Assembly (NCBI GenBank): GCA_030847615.1
Contig: JAUMIR010000005.1
Coordinates: forward strand, 211,466,645 to 211,530,644
From: Gambelia wislizenii
Lineage: Eukaryota; Chordata; Lepidosauria; Squamata; Crotaphytidae
Direction of reading: 5' to 3'
DNA length: 64,000 nt
Of the stretch, positions 11,346 through 23,062 are shown one piece after another. The notes under the pieces are model-generated. The model searched no databases and was not told where the DNA came from. It worked only from the letters and a program-made list of their open reading frames with translations. Position 1 is the first letter of the stretch; the number at the start of each line of letters is the position of its first letter. Made by a program: the position numbers and the translations under genes.

Positions 11346-13316
11346 CCCATTGCTTAACCCAACAACGGCCTGCTGTGATGCATTTAACAACTACTTTGCA
11401 GATAAAATCTCTCAGATAAGAGCCGACTTAGATGCCAGTATTTTGACAGAAACAGAAACAATTGACGAGGTGTCCAGAAACTCCATTGATGTAAGTTTAC
11501 TGGATCAATTTCAATCCGTGAGTACCAAGGACGTGGATAAGCTACTTGGTAGAGTGAGGAAGACGACCTGCCCTCTTGATCCTTGCCCTTCATGATTGGC
11601 CATCCGGGGGGTGTGTGTGCCTTGATGGTGTTCCTTAAGGACATCATCAATGCATCCCTCAGGGAAGGGTGTGTTCCATCCTGTTTAAAGGAAGCGGCGG
11701 TTAGGCTGCTCCTGAAGAAACCTTCCCTGGACCCCCTGGACATGAACAACTATAGGCCGATTTCTATGTTACCATTCTTGAGCAAAGTGATCGAGAGGGC
11801 AGTTGCTCTTGAACTCCAAGTGGTCTTGGATGAAACTAATTATCTAGACCCATTTCAAACTGGCTTCAGGATGGGATTTGGAGTTGAGACTGCCATGGTT
11901 GCCTTGACTGATGATCTGCATCTAAGCATCGGCAGGGGTAATGTGTCCCTGTTGGTGCTTCTAGACCTCTCAGCGGCTTTTGATACAATAGATCATAGCA
12001 TCCTCTTGGATCTCCTGAGTGGGTTAGGAATCGGAGGCACTGCACTCCAGTGGTTCTGGTCCTTCCTCTTGGGCAGGTCCCAGAGGGTGCTGCTCAGGGA
12101 CAGCTGCTCCAGCAGAAAGGAGCTTACTTGTGACCTTCCACAGGGCAGCTGTCCCCGATGCTGTTTAACATCTATATGAAGCCGCTGGGTGAGATTATTC
12201 GGAGTTATGGGGCTGGGTGTTATCAGTATGCTGATGACACCCAGATCTATTTCTCCTTGTCCTGATTTTCGGCCTTGAATTCCAATGGCGTCTCTCCTCT
12301 TAATGACTGTCTTAAAGCAGTAATGGGCTGGATGAGGAAAAACAGATTGAGATTAAATCCGGACAAAATGGAGGTGTTCACGGTAGTGGCCCCGAAACCA
12401 GGAGTTGGGATGCAACCTCTAGTCCTGGACAGGGTCATGCTCTCCATTAAGGACTGTGTTCACAGTCTGGGGGTGCTCCTTGATTCATCGCTTCAGATGA
12501 CGAGTCAGGTGAATGTGATGGTCAGGAGTGCTTGTTCTCAGCTTCGGCTGATAAGCCAGCTGCGCCCTTTCTTGGAAATAAGGGACCTCGAGACTGTGGT
12601 GCACGTGCCGGTAACTTCTCATCTAGATTTCTGCAATGCGTTCTACATTGGGCTACCCTCGCACTTGGTCCGGAAACTTCAGCTGGTACAAAATATGGCA
12701 GCCAGAGTTGTCTCGGGAACATCTCGGAGAGACCATATAACTCCCGTATTGAAATCTCTCCACTGGCTGCCTATCAGTTTCTGGGCCCTTTACAAGGTGT
12801 TGGTTACCTTTAAAGCCCTAAATGGCTTGGGTCCAACTTATCTTCAGAACCGCCTCCTCCCATACAATCCTCCCCATGCATTCTGGTCCTCTGGGAGGAA
12901 TTTGCTTCAGCCACAAAAATCTAGGCTGTCTGCAACCTCCCAGAGGGCCTTTTCAGTAATTGCCCCCAATTTATGGAATGGCCTGCTGAACGAGATCTGT
13001 CAGATGATGAGCTTAAGTAGCTTTTAAAAAGCACTAAAGATGGATCTCTTTTGGCAGGCCTTTCCTGATTAGATCCCGGCCTCAGGAGCTGCATCTCCTG
13101 GCCTTTTTAAATCTTGTATATATTTGTTTTTAATATGATTTTAGTTAGATGGTTTTAATTTCATATTGTTTAATGTCTTTTTATGGGGGAGGGTGGGGTG
13201 GGTGGTGCTTTTAGTCCTTATGACAACATTTTAATTGTTGGAAGCTGCCCCGATTGTTTTTAGCAGAGGGGCGGGGTATAAATAAATGTATTATTATTAT
13301 TATTATTATTATTATT
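11345..13316 (+). pseudogene. L2 LINE reverse transcriptase, frame-disrupted
   Basis: Long, fairly well preserved L2-type pol 3' half. In order: a linker ending PLDPCPS (to 11595); RT fingers and palm with NNYRPISMLPFLSKVIER, LLDLSAAFDTIDHSIL (catalytic Asp) and LPQGS (to 12170); YADDTQIYF in another frame at about 12226-12250; then a C-terminal segment 12275-13027 with SHLDFCNAFYIGLP and HWLPISFWALYKVL. At least three frame changes separate these parts, so it is inactive. The catalytic aspartates are still visible. The 3' end is 'ggcggggtataaataaatg' followed by (TTA)n. The endonuclease is absent; the 5' truncation abuts BovB. Confidence 0.9.
13289..13316 (+). repeat. (TTA)n tail of the L2 element
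   Basis: TTA repeats directly after the L2 3' end; L2 elements end in short tandem repeats rather than poly-A. Confidence 0.85.
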
Positions 13317-13394
13317 TTGGGAAAACCCATCATAGAATCATAGTGTCTAGGATCAAGAAATGAAGTAGGAGAGAATTGAATTTGGGGAAGCCAA

Positions 13395-13650
13395 CAGTTT
13401 GTCCATCTCACATTCCTCAAGCAATCCAAGAGGAGACTGTATACATGGGCATCACCTGAAGGCCAATATACAAATCAAAAGACTACATGATTGGAAGCAA
13501 AAGATGGAGAAGCTCCATTCTTTCAGCAAAAACTCAATCAAGGAATCTGCAGCCCTAAGCCTCCAAGACCCAAGGAGGGCTGTTGATGAGATGACTTGGT
13601 GGCCTCTCATTCATGGGGTTGCCATAAGTTGAAGTCTACTTGACCCAACA
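13395..13650 (+). repeat. BovB-related 3' fragment
   Basis: Ends 'catggggttgccataagttg' plus 'gaagtctacttgacccaac', the degraded BovB 3' terminus also used as the tail of Sauria SINEs. The upstream part contains WKQKMEKL-type coding remnant at 13490-13520. Diverged and non-functional. Confidence 0.6.
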
Positions 13651-15183
13651 GTTAACAAGTCCTGAATTAGGGCTGCTGCTCCCCACCCCCCAAGATGCTC
13701 CTTATCTTTTCCACATATATGGCAGACAGTTACAACATAGTTCTTCTCCATGCTGGGAATAGCTGTACCTACTGAATTCAGGTGGTGCCAATGGGAAAGG
13801 CTTTTATTTAATTGTGGTTTTTTTTAAGAATTTACAAGTATTGACAATTTTTTTCATATCTTGGAAAGAAAGGGCATGAGGTTTAAAAAAAACTGAATGT
13901 GGAAGATAGCAGAACTGATAGATTTCCCTACCTTTTTCAAGATATCCTTAGGGAGAAGGCCCCATACCATAGATGCCACCCAACTCAATTCTGAAATTCA
14001 TCAAGAGCTGAGCCTGCACAGAAAATCCATACAACTGGGATGGCTCATAATAAAATGGAACTGGGCACCTCTCTTGAAAACCCTTTCCAGATACAAGGGC
14101 TCCAGTCCTACAGGAGGCTGACAGAGTGTAATCCTCTGCCAGCATACTTCCACCCCCTTCTTTTTCTGCTGTAGCACAATGCCAGAGCATGCCCCCATGG
14201 CAAATTCATGGGTGGGAGCACTGGGCAGTAACCAGCTGTGGTTCAGCAGATGGGTAAAAGAAAGAAGTTGCCACCCCCCTGGATATCCAGTGAATATGTG
14301 GGTAGGTTGGAGATGGCCTCTTCTTCAGCCTGCAGAAGCACACCCAGATGCTGCTCAGACATCTCCCACCCCAGCCACAATTGGCCATGGCCATTGAAGA
14401 AGTCAGTTGTACTCAGTGAAAGGAAGTACTAAATGACCTTAAAAGCACATAGGCTTGTAGGCACACTGGCGTAAACATGAGTGTATGTCACCAATAGGAT
14501 CTCAGCCCAGGGTTGTCCAAAGGAATAACTGGGGCAATGTCTCCCCACAAATAAAGAACCCCCTTTCTCAACTCATTGGATCTTTCCCAAAACCTCAACA
14601 GAGCCTCCCCACATACATGGTCCCTATAGGGGAAAGAGACATGGTCTCCATGAACAGATCTGCCCTGAGCACTCTGGGCAGCCCTGGGGTGGGAGAAGAC
14701 ATAGGGCAGTTTCTCTTTTCAGTACAACACAGTAGGTGCAATTTTGCCACTTGTATTCACTATTTAAAAGGCAGATCCAATGTGTTAAGATGCAAGACCA
14801 AAAAGGCCAGGCTAAACAACATTCTCTGATCTTTCTCTACCAAGTGTTTTCTACTCATTTCATTCCATTCTTCCAGTTCCCTTGGGTTGTCAAACTGAGA
14901 AACAGCTGGGGAGAAAAATGTGAGGATTGGAACAAATTCATTTATCACCTATTCAAGTGCCAATGGTGAGAATGTACATTTCCACCCTTGTGACTCCATT
15001 TTTCTCTGAGTACTCTTATTTCTTTGTGAACTGTAAGTAACAGAAAGAAACATAAGGTAGCCAATTTTCCCCCATTCAGCAGAGTGCTATGTGTGTTTTT
15101 ATGATCTTTTAAACAACGCTGAAAAATAGACCACCCACCCACTCAAAAAGCACATTCTTTCTCAGAGCTAGAAAAAATAACAT
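13651..15183. other. No recognised gene or repeat
   Basis: Mixed-composition sequence. Several open frames of 60-115 codons exist, including one at 14485-14829, but none shows a recognisable domain or coding bias. Treated as non-coding. Confidence 0.45.
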
Positions 15184-15271
15184 TTTTTGGACTACAGCTC
15201 CAGAATCTATCAGCCAGCATGGCCATAGGTTATGCTGACTTGGGGATTCTGGGGCTTGTAGTTCAAAAAGT
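15184..15271. repeat. Small hairpin repeat ('ttggactacagctcc' family)
   Basis: Arms 'ttttttggactacagctcca' and the complement of 'tttttgaactacaagcccca' face each other about 40 bp apart. This is the widespread 'actacaactccca' repeat; fragments also occur near 1350, 23875, 30660, 49550 and 60500. Confidence 0.6.
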
Positions 15272-17592
15272 AAGTTTTACAAGCTCTATGTTTCTGCCCA
15301 GCAATAATCATAGGTATCTATGGATGGAAACATGCCTTGCAGGGGTAAAATACATGGCTGGCAAAGCAGGTGTCAGCTCACTATTAATCAATAACATGAA
15401 GTTGGCTATTGTGTGGTTCTAAGAGCCTCTCTGGAAATGAGACATGTGCACTTCAGGTTGTAATTCAGACAGATATAATTCAGGCACTGAAAAGGGGGGG
15501 GAATCAATACTGGGAAATCTCATCTGTGGTTGCCATCTGCACGAGCCCTGAAGACTGTGCTTTCTGTAACTTGAAACATTAATCTTGATAGTGCATGGAT
15601 GGGTGAGTGCCTGTATTAGCTAGGAAGGCAACATGCAAGCAAACCTGCACAACAGAGTGTGCAAACAATTCAGCCAAATCCTGAAAAACCAAGTAGATAA
15701 GCTTGATTTGGTCCCATTTGGATGACTCCTTCATCAGAACAGGAGGTCCCAAATCAGGTCCAAAGCAGAATGGACAGAGTCAAAAGTGGTTTGGATTGAG
15801 ACAGTAATAAAAAAATAAGTGGGGAAACCTTGATAATGTATATCTAAAATGACCACATCAAGATAGTATGATGCAGGGGAGGGGGAGTTCAGATTTTCTC
15901 ATTGGCATCTCTATCGTGCAGTCTGGGGCACAAATCTCACCAGTACACTCCAAACACAGTACTTATGGTGAAAGGTTTTTTGAGATCTTAAAGTTATATA
16001 ATCAGTCATATCTTCATTTCAAGTTAGACACAGATTGTGAAAGAGCTCTAAAGGGTGCATATCTGTTAACTATCATCTGAGCTGGTCTTGCTGAGCCTTT
16101 CAATATCTTTTTGTTTTGTTGAATAACATCACTTAATATTCTGCTTGTGTTTCTTTATTAATTTCCCCAATAAATCAGACTGTGTGTGTTTTAGGTGGCA
16201 AAATGCATTCTTCTTCCTACAACAGCTGCCCCTACTGTTGTTGTTTTTCAGTTTCAGAATGGAAGGCAGGCCCTCTCAGCCACTTAAGAAATGGCAGAGC
16301 ATTGTTTGGGACCATTTTGAGGCAGAAGCAGATCTCAGGATTTCTGTTTGCCCTCGCTGTAAGATCAATCAGTCTCATACAACGTAGTGTCCAGTAGCCA
16401 GGATCAAGATAGATAGGCAAGAACAGAGGATGATGGAACTAGGAATTCTCAGTCTCTCTTTTGCCCCTTCCCCACTTCCAAATGAGCTTAGGCAGGCAAC
16501 TTTGGAAGAGATGGAGTGAGAGAGTATGGGACAATGAGACGAAGTTTCCAAAACTAGCTGAGATTCTCAACTACTTAGGGGGATTTCATGAGTTTGGACT
16601 CCTAATAATAAGGCATGTTCTAATCAAACCTATTACTTCCTTATGCTTCTTCACTGAATTTCTCCAGCCGATTTTCTGGCAAAAGAAAAGAACCAAAGCA
16701 ACCTCTTTTTAACTGCACTGTCTTTTTTTTTTTTTCTCATCATTATGTATGAGTCTTAGCTGACTGGTGTGATGTAGGTCAAGTGTGCCCCATGGTCCAC
16801 ATTTGCAGTCCACCAGATCCATCACTATGGCTGGGCAGCCTCTGGAGACCTCCCCACAAGAAGGTTCAGAACCATCAGAGCACAAACTATGTTGGTATTG
16901 TCTGTTAGGGTCCAAGTGGACAGTGCTACAACAAAACAAGCATGAAATGAATGAAACCAGCATGAAATGTTCTTTTTTTCTGCAGCAGGCAAAGACCTTT
17001 TAATTTACATGCCTTTGTCTTTTAATTGGTGATGGCAGAAAGGTTTTTTAATGAGGTGTGCTGTATTTTTATCTTTTTATTTTTATCTTTCCAACCCTGC
17101 CATATCTAGCAAAGAAAATGTTATGTCTAGTGGCTGGGACTGAATCGTTTTTGGTAAAAATATTTAAAGCAGTAACAGCAACAGCAAACTTGAATGCCCC
17201 TCCCCAGCACCTATGTTCATGCTATCCAACGTAATTAAAATCTAAGTGTGGCTTGTGCTACTGGTCTGGGACTCAGAAGATAGATAAAAGCTCTTAGTAT
17301 TAGCCAGAATGCTGACATAGGTGTGAGTGATTCATTACAAGATCAAACAAAATTGTGCAGAGTGGGTGTATCTGCTAATTAAACAAAACAGTGATGCAAT
17401 GTGCCATTAATTCTGACCTATTAGTAATGCTTTACCCCCACCACAAATAAATTTAAGAATGATATTTGAAATGGAACATTTGTTCTAATACAATCTGTGA
17501 TGTCACTAAGGCTGGTGTCACCCCTCCCCTGATGGTGCCACCTGGTGTGGTTCGGCCTCTCCGCACCCCCTAATGCCACCACTGGGTATATA
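15272..17592. other. No recognised gene
   Basis: Unassigned sequence. A poly-T run is at 16722-16736. Open frames up to 84 codons show no family signature. Confidence 0.45.
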
Positions 17593-17800
17593 TTTTTACA
17601 TGTTATCCTATCAAGTGCTGAAGGGTTATTTTCTCCTGGGATCAGCGCTGTTTCACATATCCACATGTAGTGCACAAGAAGTCATTGGATGCTCTGGGGG
17701 CAAATATGGATCATATGAAATGAATATCTATTTTCCTTTCAAACCAAACCAGAAAAATAGATCTTGCGGAAGTTTTCATCTTCTCAATGCCATTGGCAGA
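17593..17800 (+). repeat. Dispersed repeat block A, copy 1
   Basis: Shares 'tttcaaaccaaaccagaaaa' and surrounding sequence with 21866-22030 in the same orientation. The family is unnamed and non-coding. Confidence 0.7.
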
Positions 17801-17944
17801 AAATATCTTGGGTCATAATTATAATGTGGGCAAATCACCTTGGGTAATCAGAACACGGAATAAAAGCAGAGCTTGGAGAAAGTTATTCCATCCAAAATAT
17901 CCATCCAAAATATCCAAAAGACCACAACGAGAACAGGAAGGGGT

Positions 17945-19192
17945 CAGATTATCAGACTGTCAGGGGCTCAAACCTGAGTTCCCTTCCCAGGAGCTCCAGG
18001 TTAGCCCTCTCTCTGTAGGGTTAGTCCTGAGTGTCCTCACCCCAGGATCCTCCTACAAACCCCAAAAACCATCGAACTGCCACCACCCACTGGGTTTCAA
18101 CTTTGGGGGGCTTATTTCTCCCTTGGGACCCCCCTTTTTCACGCACAACGCAGTGGGAAGTTGTGCGTAGTCTATGTTAATCAGTGGCACTCCTTGCCAC
18201 TATAGAATCAACTAACTCCCTCCTCCTAACCCCAGAGGAGGTTCACAGTAGCATAGTCAAGAGTAAGGCTTGACGTGGTCAGCATCAGCATAGGAAGATA
18301 GAAGTTTACTTTATTCAAGAGAAGTAGTCATGCAGTCTCACATGAGGCAGGATTCTCCCCTACCTCAGGCAGGCAGGCTTAAAGTGATAGCAATACAGAG
18401 TATCAAGATCAAAGCATTACATTACTCAGGTTACATTCAGTTACTAATTTAGCTACATTCAACCAAAGTAAAGAAACTAAAAAGAATTCCCTAACGCAAC
18501 TAAACAGGCCCTAACCTCTACTAAATACTTGCAGTTTGTTGCCTTGAGATCTTGTCCAGGCAGCTGGGAGCAAAAGCCAGAGATGGAATGGCTGTGCTCT
18601 ACCAGCATAGCAGTCTTTGTTTTTCACATTTTCCAGAACCTCTTTCCAAGTCCCACTCATCTCACTCACATCTCATTCACACTGGTCTCAAAACAAAAGC
18701 AATTAAATCCTCTCCAGATTTCCCCGGGCTTAAAGCTGTAATTGGTCAGTCCAGTCACATGGTGTTATGCTAATGATGTCCTCTCATTAGCTCTGTGAAG
18801 GTGGTGCTTGGGCCCCTTCCCATTAACCCTTTTCTTACCTGATACTATGCTGGCAAGACAATCTGTTTACAAACAAAGAGAGTTATAGTTCTCTAGCAGA
18901 ATGATGGGAGTTGCACCTTGTGGCAACATGATGGAACTCCATCATGACACAGACAACATCATCTTCCAGCATTCTTGGGGTTGTAGCACGGCCATGAGTA
19001 AGGCATCCCTTTTTATTAGTGGCTTGTCCCCGTCAATAAAAAAGGGAAACCTAGTCTGCAGCAGCACTACACCCCTGGAATGGCAGAAGGACATGGACAT
19101 CTGGTAAGGTCGTCTTTTCTTTTCTTCTAGTGATCTTGTGAAATTGTTGGGAACACAATTTTTGGCACGTCCCCCCATGCCTGATAATCTCC
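17945..19192 (-). mobile_element. MITE family A-like copy split by a solo LTR
   Basis: The outer ends are CAGATTATCAGAC (17945-17957) and TGATAATCTCC (ending 19192), inverted relative to each other. The roughly 250-bp element is split at 17957/18950 by the LTR at 17958-18949. Its right part, 18955-19192, is repeated in inverse orientation at 22818-23062. Confidence 0.65.
17958..18949. mobile_element. Solo LTR (992 bp), gypsy/ERV-like
   Basis: Begins TGTCAGGGGC and ends CATCATGACA, giving TGTCA/TGACA inverted termini. It is flanked by an exact 5-bp target duplication, CAGAC (17953-17957 and 18950-18954). No internal gag or pol is present, so it is a solo LTR left by recombination. On the minus strand AATAAA lies at about 18313 (within 'cttgaataaagtaaac'), which suggests that minus is the transcribed strand. 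Class is not certain: the TGTCA ends fit gypsy-type LTRs of squamates. Confidence 0.82.
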
Positions 19193-19305
19193 TGTGTTTC
19201 AAGCCTTTTTCTTTCTTTTGAAGAAAAACTGTCTCTAGAGAAAGTATCTCAGTGCAGATTTAAATATGATATGGGACCACAAAATACCATTTTTCTTCTT
19301 ATTGA
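18955..19305 (+). repeat. Inverted duplication, left arm
   Basis: About 350 bp matching the reverse complement of 22704-23062, including MITE sequence and 100 bp of non-MITE flank ('tgtggtcccatatcatattt'). Divergence is a few percent by eye. Confidence 0.85.
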
Positions 19306-19431
19306 AATGGGTTTTCCAGGCTATAGACTATAGAACAGGGATCCTCTTTTCTTCTAGCACAATTCCATGTATATTTGATGCTGTATCTTAGGCAAGGTAC
19401 CTTCACTTTCCCTTTTTCCTTTTCTCAGACC

Positions 19432-19475
19432 CTTTCTTTCTTTCTTTCCTTCCTTCCTTCCTCTTCTTCCTTCCA
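19432..19475. repeat. Pyrimidine-rich (CTTT)n/(CTTC)n
   Basis: Short imperfect tetranucleotide repeats. Confidence 0.85.
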
Positions 19476-19495
19476 TCAGCATGAAAGATCTGATC

Positions 19496-19605
19496 TGGCA
19501 AGTTTTGATTACAATAAAGTTTATCTGAGAGGCATTTTAAAACAGTTTTCTGGGAGAGAGATACATAACATTAGTAAATGTTAGCAAATGGACAGGTTCC
19601 ATTTG
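19496..19605 (+). repeat. Dispersed repeat block B, copy 1
   Basis: 'ttgattacaataaagtttat' through 'gttagcaaatggacaggttc' matches 22054-22170 in the same orientation. In the second copy, block B directly follows block A. Confidence 0.75.
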
Positions 19606-19861
19606 TATGCATGTCATTGAAGACACTTGACACTGTTTATTGGCATAATACAGAGCACCAGGCATCCTAATAACTGCCAGCTAGGCCCTTATTATGTGGT
19701 CAATCCTGGCAGATAATTAAAGAGTCCTGTGCAACTCTCAAATTGTATTGTCAATCACAAATATTCAGTATGGGTGGTTAGCAAAAAATGGACCATTCCT
19801 CAGTCTAAACAAAACCATGCACTTAGAACAGAAGAAAACCCATATTGAAACTGTTTGTAAT

Positions 19862-19886
19862 GAGAGAGAGAGAGAGAGAGAGAGAG
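19862..19886. repeat. (GA)n microsatellite
   Basis: Uninterrupted GA dinucleotides. Confidence 0.95.
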
Positions 19887-19964
19887 TTTTCTCCATCTCC
19901 ATTTGGAGTAAGCTTGTGTGTTCTAAAGCTTTCCAGAGAATTTTTGCTTTAACAAAGTTAAGTA

Positions 19965-20262
19965 GTTTTTTTAAAATACGTTTTATTATAAAGTCAGTAA
20001 CCATGCAACATATAATAAAACAAACACACATATAAGAAAACAAACATCCATACACTATTACATATGTAATATTACATTTTCAGTTATGTTATCTATTATG
20101 CAATTTTATCAAACAATACAACATGCAACATTGTAAACTTCATCTCTGACAAAACTACAGTTTGGTATGTTCATCATTCCTTAAGAATCCCTTAGTCAAT
20201 AACAGATCATCAGTTTAGTTTTTAGAATATAGTAAACCTATATATAAAAAATGGGAATTCAA
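19965..20262 (-). repeat. Probable L1-type LINE 3' end
   Basis: Strongly A/T-asymmetric sequence beginning with a T-rich run ('ttttttaaaatacgttttat') and rich in ACA/ATA, similar in composition and layout to the L1 3' region at 60791-61150. No coding part is included. Confidence 0.4.
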
Positions 20263-20694
20263 AAAAGTTGAGTAGTTTTGCAAGTCCTCTGAGTTAGTGG
20301 GGAAAAACTAGCCTTTTCAATATGCTTTCCTGAGAACCCTTCACTATCTTCTGCCCTCCAGTGCCTCTAGAAGCTACATCCCCCAACCCCAGCTTGTGGA
20401 CTTTCTCCAAAATATACCTTCAACACTCACAGCACAATAGAGGAAGACTGCTTCATTATAAACTGCCATTAGCCAGGGTTTCTGGGTACTTACTGTGGGA
20501 AGTGTTTTATTTCCCTTTATGGTCTCTGTAACCCACACAATTGGGACTTGCAGCTGACTTCCACATTCCAAAAATGATTAGGTTTTTATAACAATCCCAT
20601 CACCTTGGTAGGTATGTTCCAAGAACTCCCAGTATGTCTCCCTCAGATCCTTTTTATCCACCTTGACAGAAGTAGGTTGGTAAAATGAGTACCT

Positions 20695-20870
20695 GGCTTG
20701 TGGGGGCAATTAGCTAACACACATTGTAAACCACTTAGAGAGTGTCTAGCATGCTATAAAGCAGTGTAGATGTGTAAAGTGCTATTGCTAAACAATTTGT
20801 AAGTCACTCTGAGATCCTTTGTGGGTGAAGAGCAGGGTATAAATATTCAAACAAATAAAAAATAAAGTGA
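20695..20870 (+). repeat. SINE/LINE tail fragment
   Basis: Contains 'attgtaaaccacttagagag' and later 'gtaagtcactctgagatcct' with 'agagcagggtataaatattc', followed by an A-rich end. These are two related 3' tails of squamate SINE/L2-type elements placed one after the other. Confidence 0.55.
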
Positions 20871-21682
20871 GGAGTATTTCTCTTGCTTCCAAGATTATCA
20901 GTCTTAATCTGAGTAGCATTTTTCCTTTTCATGTTTTGTTTCAACTTCTCCTGCTTCAACTTTTGATTCAGGTTATCATTTCTCATCTTCCTTTTCTTCC
21001 CCTTCAGGCTTCACTAGTGTGTAAGTTTGCCATTTTCAGTCCCATTAGCTGCAGGGTGTCCATCTGATTAGCATTAAGTCTCAAAAGCATTTTTGAGAAG
21101 TGCAGGAGGGAATAGCCCTGTCAAGAAGATACTCATAAGTACCACTGGTGTTTAGTCAAAGACATATTGTGGACACTTGCTCCGCCTGCTAAGGGTTTGT
21201 GGAGCAAGGTCATTGGAACAAAGACCTTCATATTTGACTGGCTACCTTCAAAGCTGCTGATCCGGATGTTTATAACACGCCTTCTACGTCAAAGGATACA
21301 GATCTTGAAGTTGACCTCACTTTTTGTGTAGATGGGATCATTAACATCTTTGATGCTAGTTACTTAACTTTAATACCAACAGTTTTGACATTGTTAGGAC
21401 AGGACAGGACGTTGATAGGCATGGAAAGTAAGCAATTGGTGCACAAAGCTAGTAAAATAAACAGCTCCCTAATTCTCCTCAACATTGCAAAGTGCTTAGG
21501 ACTAAACTTGCTCAATGTGTTTACCACCTCCACTCTGGGGCATGTACTTTCCGTCAGAAAGGGAAGCAACAAGAATACTCTTCTCCTCATAGAGAGAAGA
21601 AAAGATAAGTTATTATGTTATGATTCTCCAGTGAGAGATTTTTCAGTGAGAGAACGTTTTGCTCAGTGAGAGCAAAAAGTCA
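20871..21682. other. No recognised gene
   Basis: Unassigned. The open frames at 21360-21669 on both strands lack recognisable domains. 'gacaggacaggac' (21399-21411) is a short tandem. Confidence 0.4.
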
Positions 21683-21860
21683 AAGGGCTTGTCTAGAAAG
21701 GCAATATGTCCCATCTTACCCCTGTCTTAGAGACCTGCAGTCCTGACAATGGAAGGCATTTGCCCCATTTCTGCCCCCGGGCAGTCCTCACCACCTCCAT
21801 GGTAGATACAGGGCTCAGACAGGAGAAAGATAGGGTAGGGCCCAATGCACTGTTTCAAAA
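21683..21860 (-). repeat. MITE family B, partial copy
   Basis: 'gggcttgtctagaaaggca' followed by 'cttagagacctgcagtcctg' corresponds to the reverse complement of the right end of 48449-48994. Truncated. Confidence 0.65.
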
Positions 21861-21865
21861 TAATA

Positions 21866-22030
21866 CCTCAAATAATACTCTTCTCCTGGGGTCAGCACAT
21901 ATATCCATAAGTAGTACCCACAGAAGCCATTGGATACTCAAGGGGCAAATACAGGTCCTATGAACTGAATATTTATTTTTCTTTCAAACCAAACCAGAAA
22001 AATGGACCTTGCTGGAGCTTTCATATTTGA
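21866..22030 (+). repeat. Dispersed repeat block A, copy 2
   Basis: Matches 17593-17800; followed within 25 bp by block B. Confidence 0.7.
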
Positions 22031-22053
22031 TTAGTATATTCCACAAGTAAAAA

Positions 22054-22170
22054 CACTGGCAAGCTTTGATTACAATAAAGTTTATCTGAGAGGTGTTTTA
22101 AAAAGTTTGCTGGGTGAGAGATACATAACATTAGTAAATGTTAGCAAAGGGACAGGTTCCATTTGGATGC
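22054..22170 (+). repeat. Dispersed repeat block B, copy 2
   Basis: Matches 19496-19605. Confidence 0.75.
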
Positions 22171-22241
22171 AAAAATCTTTCAGTATCTTCATTTGCAACC
22201 ATTTGGATGGAAAAGCCAGTGGATGAGAGCAAAAGGACAAA

Positions 22242-22660
22242 GGGCTTGTGTAGATAGGCAATATACCCCATCTTAGAGCCTGACAGTCCTGTTTCAGAAT
22301 AATACCTATTTTACTCCATTTCATCTTGAAGGAAACAGATTGGGCCCTGCATGTCTGAAGGAGCCTGTACTAGCAAGCCAGCCCTCACTGCAGCTGCTAA
22401 TATCTCTGGCTCTCCCAGAAGGCAGGAAGGAGTCCCACAGCATGTGACCAAGTCTGGTCACATAAAGGGTGCTTTGGTCATATGTTATGACCTGGCTTCC
22501 TGACTTCTGAGACAGCCAGGGAAATGGCAGCAGCAGCTGCAGTGATGAGCTGGCCTGCCCACCTGAACTCTGGTGACAGTAACCGGGAGAAACGGGTCTG
22601 ATCTGCAGCCAAAATAGATCAGCAGGGAGCCAGCGTATCCTGGCTCATGTAGATGAGCCC
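22242..22660 (-). mobile_element. MITE family B, copy 1 (hAT-like)
   Basis: A 419-bp element with inverted ends GGGCTTGTGTAGATAGGC and, from the right, GGGCTCATCTACATGAGCC. It aligns with the reverse complement of 48449-48994, including the 'gtgaccagncttggtcac' palindrome and flanking GCTGC-rich blocks. The right junction reads CAGGGCTCATCT on the opposite strand, resembling hAT ends. No clear 8-bp duplication was seen. Confidence 0.7.
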
Positions 22661-22703
22661 TGAGAAAGACTGCTATTACTACTGGGTAACAGCTCCCTGT
22701 GGT

Positions 22704-23062
22704 TCAATAAGAAGAAAAATGGTATTTTGTGGTCCCATACCATATTTAAATGTGCACTGAGATACTTTCTCCAGAGACAGTTTTTCTTCAAAAGAAAGAA
22801 AAAGGCTTGAAACACAGGAGATTATCAGACGTGGGGGAATGTGCCAAAAATTGTGTTCCCAACAATTTCACAAGATCACTAGAAGAACAGAAAAGACGAC
22901 CTTACCAGATGTCTGTGTCCTTCTGCCATTCCAGGGGTGTAGTGCTGCCGCAGACTAGGTTTCCCTTTTTTATTGACGGGAACAAGCCACTAATAAAAAG
23001 GGATGCCTTACTCATGGCCGCGCTACACCCCCAAGAATGCTGGAAGATGATGTTGCACATGG
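22704..23062 (-). repeat. Inverted duplication, right arm
   Basis: Reverse-complement partner of 18955-19305. It contains the MITE terminus GGAGATTATCAGACGTG at 22819 and the same flank on its left. Confidence 0.85.

Noticed and set aside
19748..20055. Open frames of 95-96 codons on both strands
   Set aside because: Generated by the (GA)n array (Arg-Glu and Ser-Leu runs) and L1-like A-rich sequence.
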